A stretch of 64,000 bases of DNA from Streptomyces sp. HNM0574 (GCF_012726235.1 NZ_JAASAH010000007.1:124001-188000), one strand, 5' to 3'; shown: positions 49,684 to 59,319, counted from the stretch's first letter. Notes: generated by a model from the sequence alone, not told the origin. Translations and numbers: made by a program.

Positions 49684-50622
49684 TCAACTCCGCGCTTCCG
49701 CGTACTCCTTGGCGTGCCCGAGGGTGGCCCGGCTGTTGCCGCCCAGCGCGTTCCGCAGGAACTCGCGGGCCTCGGGCACCCCGGCGTCCTCGCCCAGCAC
49801 GGCGGCGATGTTCGCCGTGTTGACCACGACGGTGTGCTGGGACGTGGCGGTGGTGACGCCGCGCGCGTCCTCCTGAAGCGTCCAGCGCCCGGTGTGCAGA
49901 GTCATCAGCGCGGGCAGCGTGGTCTGCTTGTAGAGGATGCGGTGGTGCGGGAAGCAGACCCGGACGGACTCGGTGGTGTGCGAGGAGCCGTCCTTGGTGA
50001 GCGTGTCCATCCGCAGGATCTGGAGTCCCGGGGTGTCCTCGCGCAGGTCGACCTGGGCGACGTGCGGCAGCCGCTCCTTCCAGCGGTCCGCCTCGTTCAG
50101 GAAGTCGTAGACGTCCTTGGCGGAGCCGTCGATCTCCACCGAGTCCTCGAAGGACAGCGTCAACTCGGCCCGGTTGGTGGCCAGTTCGACGTTCTCCTTC
50201 AGAGAGGCCAGCTCGGAGCGGCTGTTGCGGTCGACGGCCTGGTCGATCCACGCGAGCTTCTCCGCGTCGTCGTCGACCGCGCGGTAGTCGTGCAGCAGCC
50301 GCACCCGGGAGAGGTTCTCCCCGGCGGACTCCACGATCCAGGTGCCGCCCATCGCGGCGACCGGGTGCGCGGGCACCTCCTGGCGGAAGGTGATGCGCAG
50401 CCCGTCCGGGTCCAGCGTGCGGCGGGACGTCCAGTTCTTCGCCTCGCCGTTGGCGGTGGCCCAGATCCGGATGCGCTCCTCGCGCTCGCCGCGCTCCACG
50501 TGGTCGACGAACACGGACGGCGGGAAGATCCGCGGCCAGTTCTCGACCTCCGCCAGCAGCCGGTACACCTCCGCGGCGGGCGCCTCCACGGTGATCTCGT
50601 GCTCCACCTCGCGCACCGTCAT
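49684..50622 (-). CDS. Didomain aromatase/cyclase (UrdL/ActVII type)
   Basis: 312 aa, two START/Bet-v1-like halves: VEHEITVEAPAAEVYRLLAEVENWPRIFP (first) and LSFEDSVEIDGSAKDVYDFLNEADRWKERLPH (second), each with the conserved W.R..P loop at the pocket mouth. Such enzymes dehydrate the first ring after C9 ketoreduction and form the C7-C12 aromatic ring. ATG 50622 is preferred (AAGGAG seven bases upstream) over GTG 50628. Position between KR and oxygenase genes is the conserved angucycline order. Confidence 0.93.
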   Translation of the reverse strand: MTVREVEHEITVEAPAAEVYRLLAEVENWPRIFPPSVFVDHVERGEREERIRIWATANGEAKNWTSRRTLDPDGLRITFRQEVPAHPVAAMGGTWIVESAGENLSRVRLLHDYRAVDDDAEKLAWIDQAVDRNSRSELASLKENVELATNRAELTLSFEDSVEIDGSAKDVYDFLNEADRWKERLPHVAQVDLREDTPGLQILRMDTLTKDGSSHTTESVRVCFPHHRILYKQTTLPALMTLHTGRWTLQEDARGVTTATSQHTVVVNTANIAAVLGEDAGVPEAREFLRNALGGNSRATLGHAKEYAEARS

Positions 50623-50664
50623 CTCCACTCTCCTTTCGGGCCGTTGGGGGGGTGTGCGCCGCGG

Positions 50665-51450
50665 TCAGAAGTTGCCCAGGCCGCCGCAGACGTTGAGGGC
50701 CTGCGCGGTGATGGAGGCGGCGGTGTCGGTGACGAGGTAGCCGACGAGCCCCGCGACCTCCTCGGGCGTGGAGTACCGGCCGAGCGGGATCTTCGCCTGG
50801 AACTTGGTGAGGATCTGCTCCTCGGTGGCGTCGTAGGCCGCCGCGTAGCCCTGCCGTACGCGCTGCGCCATCGGCGTCTCGACGTAGCCGGGGCAGACCG
50901 CGTTGACGGTGATGCCGGTCGGGGCCAGCTCGTTGCCGAGCGCCTTGGTGAAGCCGACGACGCCGTGCTTGGACGCCGAGTACGGGGCGCCGAGCACGAC
51001 GCCCTGCTTCCCGGCCGTGGAGGCGATGTTGACGATCCGCCCGCGCTGCTTGTGCCGCATGCCACCGGTGTTGAGCGCCTCGCGCGTCATCCGGAAGACG
51101 CTGTTGAGGTTGGTGTCGATGACGTCGTCCCACAGCTCGTCGCCGATGTCGGCGGTGGGGCCGCCGCCGGAGCGTCCCGCGTTGTTCACCAGCACGTCGA
51201 CGGTGCCGTAACGCTGGACGGCGGCCCGCACGAAGCGGTGCACGTCCTCGGCGGAGCGGACGTCGCAGGCGGCGCCGTCCACCTCCAGGCCCTCGGAGCG
51301 CAGTTCCTTCACGGTGGAGGCCACGTCCTCCTCGGTGCGGGCACAGACGAAGACGCGGTGCCCCTGCCCGGCCAGCAGCCGGGTCACGGCGAGCCCGATG
51401 CCGCTGGTCGCTCCGGTGACGACTGCCACGGGCCGGTCCTGCTCGGTCAT
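50665..51450 (-). CDS. Polyketide C9 ketoreductase (ActIII/UrdD type)
   Basis: 261 aa classical SDR. GATSGIG cofactor loop (13-19), NNAG (89-92), catalytic S144, Y157 and K161 (APYSASKHG), and CPGYVETPMAQRVR. Reduces C-9 of the nascent polyketide using NADPH; sets the first ring. Start ATG at 51450; 41 bp from the ACP gene. Confidence 0.95.
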   Translation of the reverse strand: MTEQDRPVAVVTGATSGIGLAVTRLLAGQGHRVFVCARTEEDVASTVKELRSEGLEVDGAACDVRSAEDVHRFVRAAVQRYGTVDVLVNNAGRSGGGPTADIGDELWDDVIDTNLNSVFRMTREALNTGGMRHKQRGRIVNIASTAGKQGVVLGAPYSASKHGVVGFTKALGNELAPTGITVNAVCPGYVETPMAQRVRQGYAAAYDATEEQILTKFQAKIPLGRYSTPEEVAGLVGYLVTDTAASITAQALNVCGGLGNF

Positions 51451-51491
51451 GTCACTCTCCTGTACGGGGTTCGGTGCGGGACGTGCGGTGC

Positions 51492-51761
51492 TCACGCGGC
51501 GTCGGCGGTCACGAGGGAGCCGTTGACCAGGGCGATCAGCTGACGCGGCGTGCGGGCCTCGCTCAGCTCGGTCTCGTCGAGGGAGATGCCCAGCTCGCGC
51601 TCGATGCGGCTGCCGGTCTCCAGCAGCGCCAGCGACTCGTAGCCCAGGTCCTCGAAGTCGGTGTCGAGGATGTCGCCGTCCAGGTCGACGCCCTCGGCGG
51701 CGCCGGCGCCCTGGAGCAGGATGCGCTTGAGGTCCTCGACGGTGAACTCGGTGGTGGCCAT
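51492..51761 (-). CDS. Type II PKS acyl carrier protein
   Basis: 89 aa, standard size. LKRILLQGAGAAEGVDLDGD...FEDLGYESLALLETGSRIERELG; Ser43 in GYESLA takes the phosphopantetheine arm. Holds the growing poly-beta-keto chain on the minimal PKS. AGGACCG before the ATG. Confidence 0.97.
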   Translation of the reverse strand: MATTEFTVEDLKRILLQGAGAAEGVDLDGDILDTDFEDLGYESLALLETGSRIERELGISLDETELSEARTPRQLIALVNGSLVTADAA

Positions 51762-51828
51762 GACGGTCCTTTCGGTGTGGGCGGTGGGAGGAATTCGGGA
51801 GGGGCGGCGGGAAGAAAGGTGCGACGGG

Positions 51829-53076
51829 TCAGGCGGCGTCGGCCGCGCGGGCGACCAGCGCCGAGTTGAAGCCGTCCTGGCCCCGGGCGAGGACGAGCGC
51901 GGTCCGCAGCCGCGCCCGGCGCGGCTCGGCCCCGACGAGGTCGATCTCGTGGTCCTCGGCGGGCGTGACGAACGGGGTCGGCGGGATGACGCCGTCCCGC
52001 ATGGCGAGCAGTGCGGTGGCCAGATCCAGCGAGCCCGCACCGGAGTTGAGGCGTCCGGTGAGCACCTTCGGCGCCGTCACCGGCACCCCGCGCGGGCCGA
52101 AGACCTTCGTCACGGCCTCGGACTCGATCCGGTCCGGCTCGGGCAGCCCCGCCGCGTCGGCGAAGACCACGTCGACCTCGCCGGGCTCCGTCCCCGCGTC
52201 CTCCAGGGCCAGTTCGACGGCCCGCTGGAGGCCGGGGGCGCGGCCCGAGCCGGGGCGCGGGTCGAAGGTCGCCGCGTAGCCGGCGATCTCGCCGTAGATC
52301 CGGGGCGCCCGGCGCTCGCGGGCGCTCTCCAGGCTCTCCATGACCAGCAGCGCGCCGCCCTCGCCGGGTACGTGGCCCGCCGCGTCGGCGTCGAAGGGCA
52401 GGTAGGCCCGCTCCGGGTCCTCGGCGGTGCTCAGCCGCCCGCCGGCCAGCTGCGCGACCCAGCCCCAGGGGCACAGCGAGGCGTCGATGCCGCCGGTCAC
52501 CATCAGCCGGGTGCCCTTGCGGACCTGGCGACGGGCCTGCGCGACGGCGTCCAGCCCGCCCGCCTGGTCGCTGACGAGGACGCCGCTGGGCCCGCGCATG
52601 CCGTTGCGGATGGAGATCTGACCGCTGTTGACGGCGTAGAACCAGGCGAACGACTGGTAGGCGCTGACGTATTCGCTGCCCTGGCTCCACAGCGCCTGCA
52701 ACTCCCGCTGGCCGAACTCGAAGCCGCCGGAGGAGCTGGCCGTGACCACGCCCATGTCGAACTCCGGCAGCTCGCCCGGCTGCACGCCCGCGTCGGCGAA
52801 CGCGCAGTCGGCGCCGACCAGCGCGATCCGCGTCATCCGGTCCGTCTGCGGCAGCAGCCGGCCCGGCAGGTGCTCCTTCGCGTCGAAGCCGTCGATCTCG
52901 CCGGCCAGCGTGGCCGGGTAGCCGGACGGGTCGAAGCGGGCGATGCGGGCGATGCCCGAGGCGCCGTTCCGGGTCGCGCTCCAGTAGTTCTCCACGCCCA
53001 GGCCGTTCGGCGCCGCGATGCCCAGGCCGGTGACGACCACCTTCTCCCGGCCGCCTGCGCGCGCGGGGACACTCAT
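51829..53076 (-). CDS. Ketosynthase beta / chain length factor
   Basis: 415 aa thiolase fold, aligned with KS-alpha, but the active cysteine is Gln171 ([12 protein letters not shown]), the mark of chain-length factors that decarboxylate malonyl-ACP and set chain length. Angucycline sets give decaketides. ATGA overlap with KS-alpha, as in all type II systems. Confidence 0.97.
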   Translation of the reverse strand: MSVPARAGGREKVVVTGLGIAAPNGLGVENYWSATRNGASGIARIARFDPSGYPATLAGEIDGFDAKEHLPGRLLPQTDRMTRIALVGADCAFADAGVQPGELPEFDMGVVTASSSGGFEFGQRELQALWSQGSEYVSAYQSFAWFYAVNSGQISIRNGMRGPSGVLVSDQAGGLDAVAQARRQVRKGTRLMVTGGIDASLCPWGWVAQLAGGRLSTAEDPERAYLPFDADAAGHVPGEGGALLVMESLESARERRAPRIYGEIAGYAATFDPRPGSGRAPGLQRAVELALEDAGTEPGEVDVVFADAAGLPEPDRIESEAVTKVFGPRGVPVTAPKVLTGRLNSGAGSLDLATALLAMRDGVIPPTPFVTPAEDHEIDLVGAEPRRARLRTALVLARGQDGFNSALVARAADAA

Positions 53077-54344
53077 GCCTGGCTCCTCTCGGGACGCGCC
53101 AGGACCATGGCGCTCTGGAAGCCGCCGAAGCCGCTGCCGACGGACAGCACGGTGTCCGTCCGCTGCTCGCGGGCGGTGAGCGGCACGTAGTCGAGGTCGC
53201 ACTCGGGGTCGGGGGTGTGCAGGTTGGCCGTCGGCGGGATCACGCCGTGCTCCATCGCCAGCGCGGAGGCCGCGATCTCGATGGACCCGATGGCGCCCAG
53301 CGAGTGGCCCACCATGGACTTGATGGACGAGACCGGCGTCCGGTACGCGTGGTCGCCGAGGCTGCGCTTGAAGGCCGCCGTCTCGTGCCGGTCGTTCTGC
53401 TTGGTGCCGGAGCCGTGCGCGTTGATGTAGTCCACGGCCTCGGGCGCGATCCGCGCCTCGTCCATGGCGACCCGGATGGCCTCGGCCATCTCCCGCCCGT
53501 CCGGCCGCAGTCCGGTCATGTGGTACGCGTTGCAGCGCGAGGCGAAGCCAGCGATCTCCGCGTAGATGTGGGCCCCGCGGCGGCGCGCGCTCTCCAGCTC
53601 CTCCAGCACGAAGACGGCCGAACCCTCGCCGAGGACGAAGCCGTTGCGCGTCCCGTCGAAGGGGCGGGAGGCGTGCTCGGGGTCGTCGTTGCGGGGCGTG
53701 GTCGCCTTGATCGCGTCGAAGCAGGCCATGGTGATCGGCGAGATCGGCGCGTCGGAGGCGCCCGCGACCATCACGTCGACGGCGCCCTCGCGCACCAGCT
53801 CGACGCCGTGCCCGACGGCGTCGAGGCCCGAGGTGCAGCCGGTCGAGACGACGGTGGCCGGGCCCTCGGCGCCGACCGCCCACGCGGTCTCCGCGGCGAA
53901 CGAGCTGGGCACGAAGTAGTTGTAGAGGTGCGGCACGGCGTACTCGTGATCGACCAGTTCCAGCCGTCCGCCGTCACTGACCGTCCGGTACTCCCAGTCG
54001 AGCCCCGTCGTCGCGCCGACCGCGCTGCCGACGGTCACACCGACCCGGTGCGGGTCCGTACGGGAGAACTCCAGGCCGCTGTCGGCCACCGCCTCCCTGG
54101 CCGTGACCACGGCGAACTGCGCGGCGCGGTCCATGCGCCGCACCTCCTGCGGCGTGAGCCCGTGCAGGTCGGGGTCGAAGTCGGCCTCCGCCGCCACCCG
54201 GGAGCGGAACGGGGAGGGGTCGAAGAAGCTGATCCCGCGGGTGGCGGTGCGCCCGTCGGTCAGCAGCTTCCAGAAGTTCTTGGTGCCGATGCCGCCGGGA
54301 GCGGTCACCCCGATTCCGGTGATGACGACCCTGCGGGCGCTCAC
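53073..54344 (-). CDS. Ketosynthase alpha
   Basis: 423 aa. Catalytic Cys170 ([14 protein letters not shown]), His in [11 protein letters not shown] and in [12 protein letters not shown], and C-terminal GFGGFQSA. Condenses malonyl units with the KS-beta partner to the C20 backbone. GTG at 54344, overlapping the cyclase stop by GTGA, is preferred over the ATG 12 bases upstream. Sequence features ([29 protein letters not shown]) are those of angucycline KS-alpha proteins (UrdA, PgaA, JadA). Confidence 0.98.
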   Translation of the reverse strand: MSARRVVITGIGVTAPGGIGTKNFWKLLTDGRTATRGISFFDPSPFRSRVAAEADFDPDLHGLTPQEVRRMDRAAQFAVVTAREAVADSGLEFSRTDPHRVGVTVGSAVGATTGLDWEYRTVSDGGRLELVDHEYAVPHLYNYFVPSSFAAETAWAVGAEGPATVVSTGCTSGLDAVGHGVELVREGAVDVMVAGASDAPISPITMACFDAIKATTPRNDDPEHASRPFDGTRNGFVLGEGSAVFVLEELESARRRGAHIYAEIAGFASRCNAYHMTGLRPDGREMAEAIRVAMDEARIAPEAVDYINAHGSGTKQNDRHETAAFKRSLGDHAYRTPVSSIKSMVGHSLGAIGSIEIAASALAMEHGVIPPTANLHTPDPECDLDYVPLTAREQRTDTVLSVGSGFGGFQSAMVLARPERSQA

Positions 54345-54667
54345 CGGGCGCTCCACTCGTAGAACCGCTTGGCCATCGCGTCGGCGGGCGAGCGCCAGGT
54401 GGCCGGGTCGTACGCCTCGATGTACGGCTTGAGGTCCTCGCTGATGCGGACGAAGCGGGGGTCGCTCTTGGCGCCCTCGATCCGTTCGCCGCCGTCCTCC
54501 GCGTCGAAGTCCTGGAGGTGGAAGTACAGCCCCCGGTACGAGAACAGCTGGCGCCGGCGGGTTCCCATCCGGTGCGGCATCTCCGTCTCGTCGAAGGCGG
54601 TGAAGAGTTCGGCCACGTCGTCGGCGGAGTGTGCCGACATCCGGGCCACGATCAGCGTGCTGTGCAT
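54341..54667 (-). CDS. TcmI-family polyketide cyclase (UrdF/PgaF type)
   Basis: 108 aa ABM/TcmI-like ferredoxin fold: [43 protein letters not shown] and the C-terminal [34 protein letters not shown]. Forms the last ring(s) of the angucyclic aglycone. Fixed position between the PgaE-like oxygenase and KS-alpha, overlapping the latter. Confidence 0.95.
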   Translation of the reverse strand: MHSTLIVARMSAHSADDVAELFTAFDETEMPHRMGTRRRQLFSYRGLYFHLQDFDAEDGGERIEGAKSDPRFVRISEDLKPYIEAYDPATWRSPADAMAKRFYEWSAR

Positions 54668-54713
54668 CCGGGAATCTCCTTTTCGGGAGCGGGTGGGCCC
54701 GTTGGGGCCCGGG

Positions 54714-56186
54714 TCAGGCCCGGCCGGGGCCGAACCAGCGCTCCAGGGCCATGGGCAGGTCGCCGTGAGCGCCGGGGGCGGCCCAGGCGATGTAGCCGTC
54801 GGGGCGGACCAACAACGCGGCGGTGCCGTCGAGTTCGGACGGCAGCGGGCCGTCGGGCGCGGCGGTCAGCACGTCGATCCGGTCCGTCCACGGCGCCGCC
54901 CGGGAGCGGAGCCGCGGGTTGTCCGCGAGGTCGAAGAGCACGCCGCGGCCGCGGTGCAGTGCCTCGCTGCTGCGGACGGCCTTGCCGTCCGGGGTGCGCA
55001 GCGGCAGACCCGGCAGGCGCTTGCCGAGCAGCGGGTGACTGCCGCCGCCCACCTCGTAGGTGATCTCCAGGCCGCTGACCATGGCGGCCAGATGGCGGCT
55101 GACGTCCTCGTACTGCACCAGCTCACCCAGCACGTCCCGCAGCGGCTGCACCTCGGCGCCGCTGAGGAACAGCAGCCCCTGCGCCTGGGTGTTCATCAGC
55201 AGCCGCTTGCCGACCGCGTGCCGCTCCGCGTGGTACGTGTCCAGCAGCCCCTCGGGCGCGGTGCCGGTGACGGTGGCGGCCAGCTTCCAGCCGAGGTTGA
55301 CGGCGTCCTGGATGCTGGCGTTCATCCCCTGGCCGCCGGCCGGGAGATGGATGTGCGCCGAGTCGCCGGCCAGGATGACCCGGCCCCTGCGGTACTCGGT
55401 CACCTGCCGGGTGGCGTCGCCGAAGGCGCTCACCCACACCGGCTCGGCGTGCGAGATGTCCACCCCGGTCAGCCGCTTCCAGGCGTCGGCGACCTCCTGG
55501 AACGGCGGCGGCCCGGTGCGCCGTTGGGGCGGGGTGCCGCGTTCGCAGACGATGATGCGGGTCACGCCGTCGGGCAGCGGGCCGACCATCACCATGCCGC
55601 CCGGCAGGTTCTCGCCGATCATGCGGGGTTCGAGCTCGACCCCGCGCAGGTCGGCCAGGAACATCTCCATCGTGGCCGCGGTGCCGGGGAAGTCGAACCC
55701 GGCGGCCTTCCGAACCGCGCTGCGGCCGCCGTCGCAGCCGACCAGCCACTCGGCCCGCAGCCGCTCCTCGCCCTCCGGGCCGCGCACGGTCACCGTCACG
55801 CCGTCGCCGTCGTCGTCCACGGCCAGCAGCTCGTGGCCCCTGCGGATGTCGGCGCCCAGCTCGCGGGCCCAGCCCTCCAGGATCGCCTCGGTCGTGGACT
55901 GGGGGACGGTCTTCGCCGCCTGGAGCGCGCCCTCGAGCACCCCGAAGTTCACCGGAATTCCACCGAAGTGGCCCTGGTCACTGGTCTCGATATCGCCGAA
56001 CCTCGGCAGAATTCCGCGCTGGTCGAAAACCTCCATCGTGCGCGAGGTGAAGCCCAGTCCACGGGATTCCCCGGTGCGCTCGGGAAGCTTCTCCAGAACG
56101 GTTACGGGAACTCCCGCGATCCTGAGTTCCGCGGCGATCATGAGGCCGGCAGGTCCAGCACCTGCCACGATTACTGGAGCATTCAT
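54714..56186 (-). CDS. FAD-dependent angucyclinone C-12 hydroxylase (UrdE/PgaE type)
   Basis: 490 aa. IVAGAGPAGLMIAAELRIAG (FAD), ERTGESRGLGFTSRTMEVFDQRGILPRFG, LVGCDGGRSAVRKAAGFDFPG (DG motif), and VILAGDSAHIHLPAGGQGMN (GD motif), plus the C-terminal thioredoxin-like domain (VRPDGYIAWAAPG). As far as I can recall, whole stretches match PgaE. It is a class A flavin monooxygenase that hydroxylates C-12 of the prejadomycin-type intermediate and starts the PKS operon. GGAGGAGAGG before the ATG. Confidence 0.96.
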   Translation of the reverse strand: MNAPVIVAGAGPAGLMIAAELRIAGVPVTVLEKLPERTGESRGLGFTSRTMEVFDQRGILPRFGDIETSDQGHFGGIPVNFGVLEGALQAAKTVPQSTTEAILEGWARELGADIRRGHELLAVDDDGDGVTVTVRGPEGEERLRAEWLVGCDGGRSAVRKAAGFDFPGTAATMEMFLADLRGVELEPRMIGENLPGGMVMVGPLPDGVTRIIVCERGTPPQRRTGPPPFQEVADAWKRLTGVDISHAEPVWVSAFGDATRQVTEYRRGRVILAGDSAHIHLPAGGQGMNASIQDAVNLGWKLAATVTGTAPEGLLDTYHAERHAVGKRLLMNTQAQGLLFLSGAEVQPLRDVLGELVQYEDVSRHLAAMVSGLEITYEVGGGSHPLLGKRLPGLPLRTPDGKAVRSSEALHRGRGVLFDLADNPRLRSRAAPWTDRIDVLTAAPDGPLPSELDGTAALLVRPDGYIAWAAPGAHGDLPMALERWFGPGRA

Positions 56187-56421
56187 GTACCTCTCCTCCA
56201 AGGAGCGGGAAACGAGCCGGCTCGCGGCAGCGGCGCGCGGCACGGTGGCCTGCCTCGCCCGGCGACGGCACCCCGCACCACTCCCCTGAGCTGCGTGAAC
56301 AGCAGGCGGGAGCAGTCGAGTTCGGGCCGTCGCGAAGATTCCCTCTGCGCGGGGTGCCGGGCCGGCGGGGGCCGGGCCGGGGGGCCGGGCCCCCTGCGGA
56401 CACACTCCTGCGGAATCTACG

Positions 56422-56482
56422 GAACAGCTTCTTCGGCCACGGCCCGGTGCGTCAAGCTTCTTCTTTCAAGCGAATGACAAGT
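56422..56482 (-). promoter_or_regulatory. Candidate promoter/operator of the PKS operon
   Basis: In the 449-bp gene-free interval. On the minus strand ACTTGTCATTCGCTTGAA-AGAAGAA-GCTTGACG contains three CTTG heptamers (starting at about 56482, 56471 and 56457). From the last, TTGACG, GAAGAAGCT follows after a further 18 nt, as in the two 52-bp elements at 34 and 41 kb. No conventional -10 hexamer is obvious. Confidence 0.4.
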
Positions 56483-56558
56483 CCCGGTGAGCAGTCTGCA
56501 ATCACCGGCCCCCGGGGAAAGAGAAGGTGAGGCCCGTCACAAGCCTGTGAAATTCACC

Positions 56559-56588
56559 TTGAGCGGCCGCACTCCGCCGCCCTAGTTT
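56559..56588 (+). promoter_or_regulatory. Promoter of the zinc-ribbon/HTH regulator gene
   Basis: TTGAGC (56559-56564), 18-bp spacer, TAGTTT (56583-56588), about 48 bp before the ATG at 56636. Just upstream are AAGGTGA (56524-56530) and TCACCTT (56554-56560), an inverted repeat that may be an operator. The remaining interval 56187-56421 shows nothing definite. Confidence 0.5.
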
Positions 56589-56635
56589 CCTGACCGGCAC
56601 ACACACGCGAGAAATCCGACGAGGGGAGTCACGGA

Positions 56636-57535
56636 ATGGAACGGGTGGAGTTGTGCACGGGGGCAGGCTGCCGTCGCCGGGAGCGTTCCGGGCACGGCAG
56701 ACGTACGGCGGCGCCGGGCGGCGCGCTGTGCCCCGTGTGCCGTCACCGGATGGCGGCCGAGATACGCGAGCTGCCCCGGCTGTACGGCGCCTGCGAACAG
56801 ATCCTCGGCGGCGGCAAGGGGCACGAGGTCCCGAGCAGCACCCCCCGCGGCCCCGCCACCGGCATGCCCTTCAACAACGCGGCGAGCGAGGTGCGTTCGG
56901 CCATCCTGAGCACGCTCGGCTCCTGGTCGGCGCTGGTCGCGGAGGAGCGCCGGATGCCGCGTCCGCGCCGTACGGTCCGGGACCTGGCGGCGCATCTGGA
57001 GCGGCACCACGACTGGCTGTGCCGCCACCCCGCCGCGGGCGAGCTCAGCGAGGAGGTGTCCCGGCTGGCCCGCTGGGCGTTCCGGGTCGCCGACCCGGAC
57101 CCGCAGCGCCGGATACCGGTCGGCACCTGCGTCGAGGTGGGCTGCCGCGGCGCGATGGCCGCGTTCGTCCGGCCGGACGCGCCGGGGAGCATGGCCGAGA
57201 TCCGCTGCGACGCCGATCCGGACCACCGCTGGGCCGGGGACGAGTGGATGCGGCTGGGACACCGGATGCTGCACAACCGGCAGGCGCCGCCCGCCACTTC
57301 GGTCGCCGCGGCCGTGGCCGAGGTGGGCACCCGGGCCGCGGCCGGACGGGGGGAGCCCCGGGTGGCCTGGCTGAGCGCGAAGGACATCGCCCACCTGTGG
57401 CGCATCGCGCAGGGCAGCGTCTACCGCATCGCCGGGGAACACGCCTGGCGCCGCCGGAGCAGGGGAGGCCGCACGTACTACCACGGCGGTGACGTCTCCC
57501 GGAGCCTGCAGAAACGGACGCCCGACCCGGTCTAG
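56636..57535 (+). CDS. Putative zinc-ribbon/HTH regulatory protein
   Basis: 299 aa. CTGAGC...CPVC near the N-terminus (four cysteines, C-x4-C and C-x2-C, in the first 35 residues) suggests a zinc ribbon. A second Cys/His cluster is seen near 165-200 (CVEVGC, CDADPDHRW). C-terminal WLSAKDIAHLWRIAQGSVYRIAGEHAWRR..GGRTYYHGGDV resembles the excisionase/MerR-like HTH_17 unit. Similar proteins of unclear function (for example OvmZ in the oviedomycin cluster) flank angucycline PKS genes; this is a tentative memory-based link. GGGGAG precedes the ATG. Divergent to the PKS operon, so it may control it. Confidence 0.65.
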   Translation: MERVELCTGAGCRRRERSGHGRRTAAPGGALCPVCRHRMAAEIRELPRLYGACEQILGGGKGHEVPSSTPRGPATGMPFNNAASEVRSAILSTLGSWSALVAEERRMPRPRRTVRDLAAHLERHHDWLCRHPAAGELSEEVSRLARWAFRVADPDPQRRIPVGTCVEVGCRGAMAAFVRPDAPGSMAEIRCDADPDHRWAGDEWMRLGHRMLHNRQAPPATSVAAAVAEVGTRAAAGRGEPRVAWLSAKDIAHLWRIAQGSVYRIAGEHAWRRRSRGGRTYYHGGDVSRSLQKRTPDPV

Positions 57536-57554
57536 AACGGGCCGCCGCACGCGT

Positions 57555-57593
57555 GCGGGAGGGCCGGCACCCCTCGGGTACCGGCCCTCCCGC
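57555..57593. terminator. Bidirectional terminator
   Basis: Perfect 13-bp stem GCGGGAGGGCCGG (57555-57567)/CCGGCCCTCCCGC (57581-57593) between convergent genes (ends 57535 + and 57616 -). Confidence 0.8.
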
Positions 57594-57615
57594 CACGCTC
57601 CCGCGCCCGCCCGCT

Positions 57616-58308
57616 TCAGGAACTCGGCGCGGCCTGCCCGAAGGTGAAACCGACGCCGCGGACGGTGCGGATCCAGGCGCTGGAGCCGAGCTTCCGCCGC
57701 AGCGTGCTCACGTGGGTGTCGATGGTCCTGCTGATCTGCGAGCCCTCCGGGTAGTGGTGCATCGGGTCGCCCCAGATCTCCGACATCAGCCGCCTGCGCG
57801 TGATGACCAGGCCCGGGTTGCTGGCCAGGCAGTACAGGAGGTCGAACTCCTTCCGGCTGGTCTCGATCCGCCGCCCGTCCAGCCACACCTCCCGCATCGC
57901 GGTGTCTATCCGCAACGGGCCGCGCTCGACGGGCGCTTCGGTGGGCAGCCGCGTCTGCCGGGCACGGCGCATCACGGCGTCGATCCGCGCGATGAGCTCC
58001 CGGAAGCCGTACGGCTTGTCCAGGCAGTCGTCGGATCCGGCCTGGAGGCCGAGCACGCGGTCGAGTTCGGTGCCGCGGTCGGTGAACGCGATGATCGGTG
58101 TGTCACACGCTTCCCGGATGTGCCGGCACACCTCCAGGCCGTCGATGTCCGGGAGTTCGAGGTCGAGCAGGATCAGATCCGTATCGCTGTACGCTTTCAG
58201 CGCCTGAGCCCCCGTACCGGCAGCCGCGGCTTCGTACCCGTGCCGCCGCAGACCGAGGACCAGGGACTCCGCAGTATCTCTCTCGTCTTCCACTACGAGC
58301 ACATGCAT
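57616..58308 (-). CDS. OmpR-type response regulator, JadR1/Aur1P-like
   Basis: 230 aa. Receiver domain 1-120: E7/D8, D49 (LILLDLELPD), T76 and K98 (CLDKPYG) are all present, so the phosphorylation pocket looks intact. C-terminal winged helix RRLMSEIWGDPMHH...DTHVSTLRRKLG...IRTVRGVGFTF binds DNA. Position beside TetR-type receptors and an angucycline PKS parallels JadR1 and Aur1P, pathway activators that respond to end products. No sensor kinase gene adjoins it. An ARE-like site overlaps its promoter (58416-58444), implying control by a butyrolactone receptor. ATG at 58308 begins directly with beta strand 1. Confidence 0.93.
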   Translation of the reverse strand: MHVLVVEDERDTAESLVLGLRRHGYEAAAAGTGAQALKAYSDTDLILLDLELPDIDGLEVCRHIREACDTPIIAFTDRGTELDRVLGLQAGSDDCLDKPYGFRELIARIDAVMRRARQTRLPTEAPVERGPLRIDTAMREVWLDGRRIETSRKEFDLLYCLASNPGLVITRRRLMSEIWGDPMHHYPEGSQISRTIDTHVSTLRRKLGSSAWIRTVRGVGFTFGQAAPSS

Positions 58309-58415
58309 GCGTGCGATCCCCTGTTGTCTCCGTGCAGCCGGCCCCCGACGGGTCGGCAGCGTGTGCGTCAACGGGGCGACCACACGGACGCAGTCGACCC
58401 GAGCCGTACACCTGG

Positions 58416-58444
58416 ACTATAACAAACCAACCGACCTGTTTCGT
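58416..58444 (-). promoter_or_regulatory. Promoter with ARE-like receptor site before the OmpR regulator
   Basis: TATAGT (58421-58416, minus strand) is a good -10. Directly upstream, AACCAACCGACCTGTTTCGT (58425-58444) follows the ARE consensus WACNNACYNNNCGGTTTKTTT with few mismatches. A receptor bound there would cover the -35 region. The rest of 58309-58718 shows no further gene. Confidence 0.6.
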
Positions 58445-58718
58445 GGGTCTGTGTCAAACCCTGTCCAACGGACTGAGGAACAGCTACTACCCGCGGCCAA
58501 CCTGGGGTAGAACCTCTAGCGGGCCTGCGAGTTCACGGACGAGCGGACCCTTCGACCGGGAAGCCCCGGGCGGACCACTGGGCAAGACCGCGCACGGGGG
58601 AACAAGAAGGAGACCGAATGGTCTTTTTCCTTGATCGTGCCCACTGGCCGTCGCCGGGCGTGAAGAACAGCGGCGCGCGTGCAGTCGACGCCCGCCAGGA
58701 GAGAACACAGGTGGCCCC

Positions 58719-59309
58719 GTGCAGCTACGCGCCGAGCAGACGCGCCGAACGCTCATCAACGTCGCAGCGGAGATGTTCGACGCCAGAGGGCACAGAGGCA
58801 CCGGCCTGGCCGACATCAGCCGCGGCGCCGGGGTGAGCAAGGGGGCCCTGTACTTCCACTTCGACTCCAAGGAAGAGCTCACCAACACGGTGCTGACCGA
58901 GGCGCGCGAACGCGCCCTCGCCGTGCTGCGGCGCCATCTCACAGGGAGCGCTCCCGGCTTCGCCGGCCTCGCGCGCTTCACCCTCGCCTTCGCCGAGGAG
59001 CTCCGCAACGACCCCGTGCTGCGGGCCGGGCTGCGCCTCCAGGGCGAGCGCGGGGAGTCCCCGACCCTGCGGCAGGAGTGGATCGGCTACCTGCACCGGC
59101 ACTTCTCCGACGGCACGGGAGGCAAGGCGATGGCCGACCTGCTGGCCGCGCTCACCGTCGGCCTGGACACCCTCGGCCGCGACGCCCACGAATGGTGGTC
59201 GGAGGAGACGGTGAGCGGCGTCCTGACCCTGCTCGGCGACCTGATCGCCCACCTCCCCGACGACCCCCCGCCCGCCTCTGCCCCCACGGCCGAAGCGCCC
59301 ACGGTCTGA
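58719..59309 (+). CDS. TetR-family regulator, JadR2-like pseudo-receptor
   Basis: 196 aa from GTG 58719 (AGGTGG six bases before). HTH: INVAAEMFDARGHRGTGLADISRGAGVSKGALYFHFDSKEEL. The recognition helix pattern SKGALYFHF is that of gamma-butyrolactone receptors; the C-terminal ligand domain diverges (no WIG.Q motif), as in pseudo-receptors like JadR2, which bind the antibiotic rather than a butyrolactone. Divergent to the OmpR regulator, so they probably cross-regulate. Pro/Ala-rich tail. Confidence 0.85.
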   Translation: MQLRAEQTRRTLINVAAEMFDARGHRGTGLADISRGAGVSKGALYFHFDSKEELTNTVLTEARERALAVLRRHLTGSAPGFAGLARFTLAFAEELRNDPVLRAGLRLQGERGESPTLRQEWIGYLHRHFSDGTGGKAMADLLAALTVGLDTLGRDAHEWWSEETVSGVLTLLGDLIAHLPDDPPPASAPTAEAPTV

Positions 59310-59319
59310 GCCGGACGCA

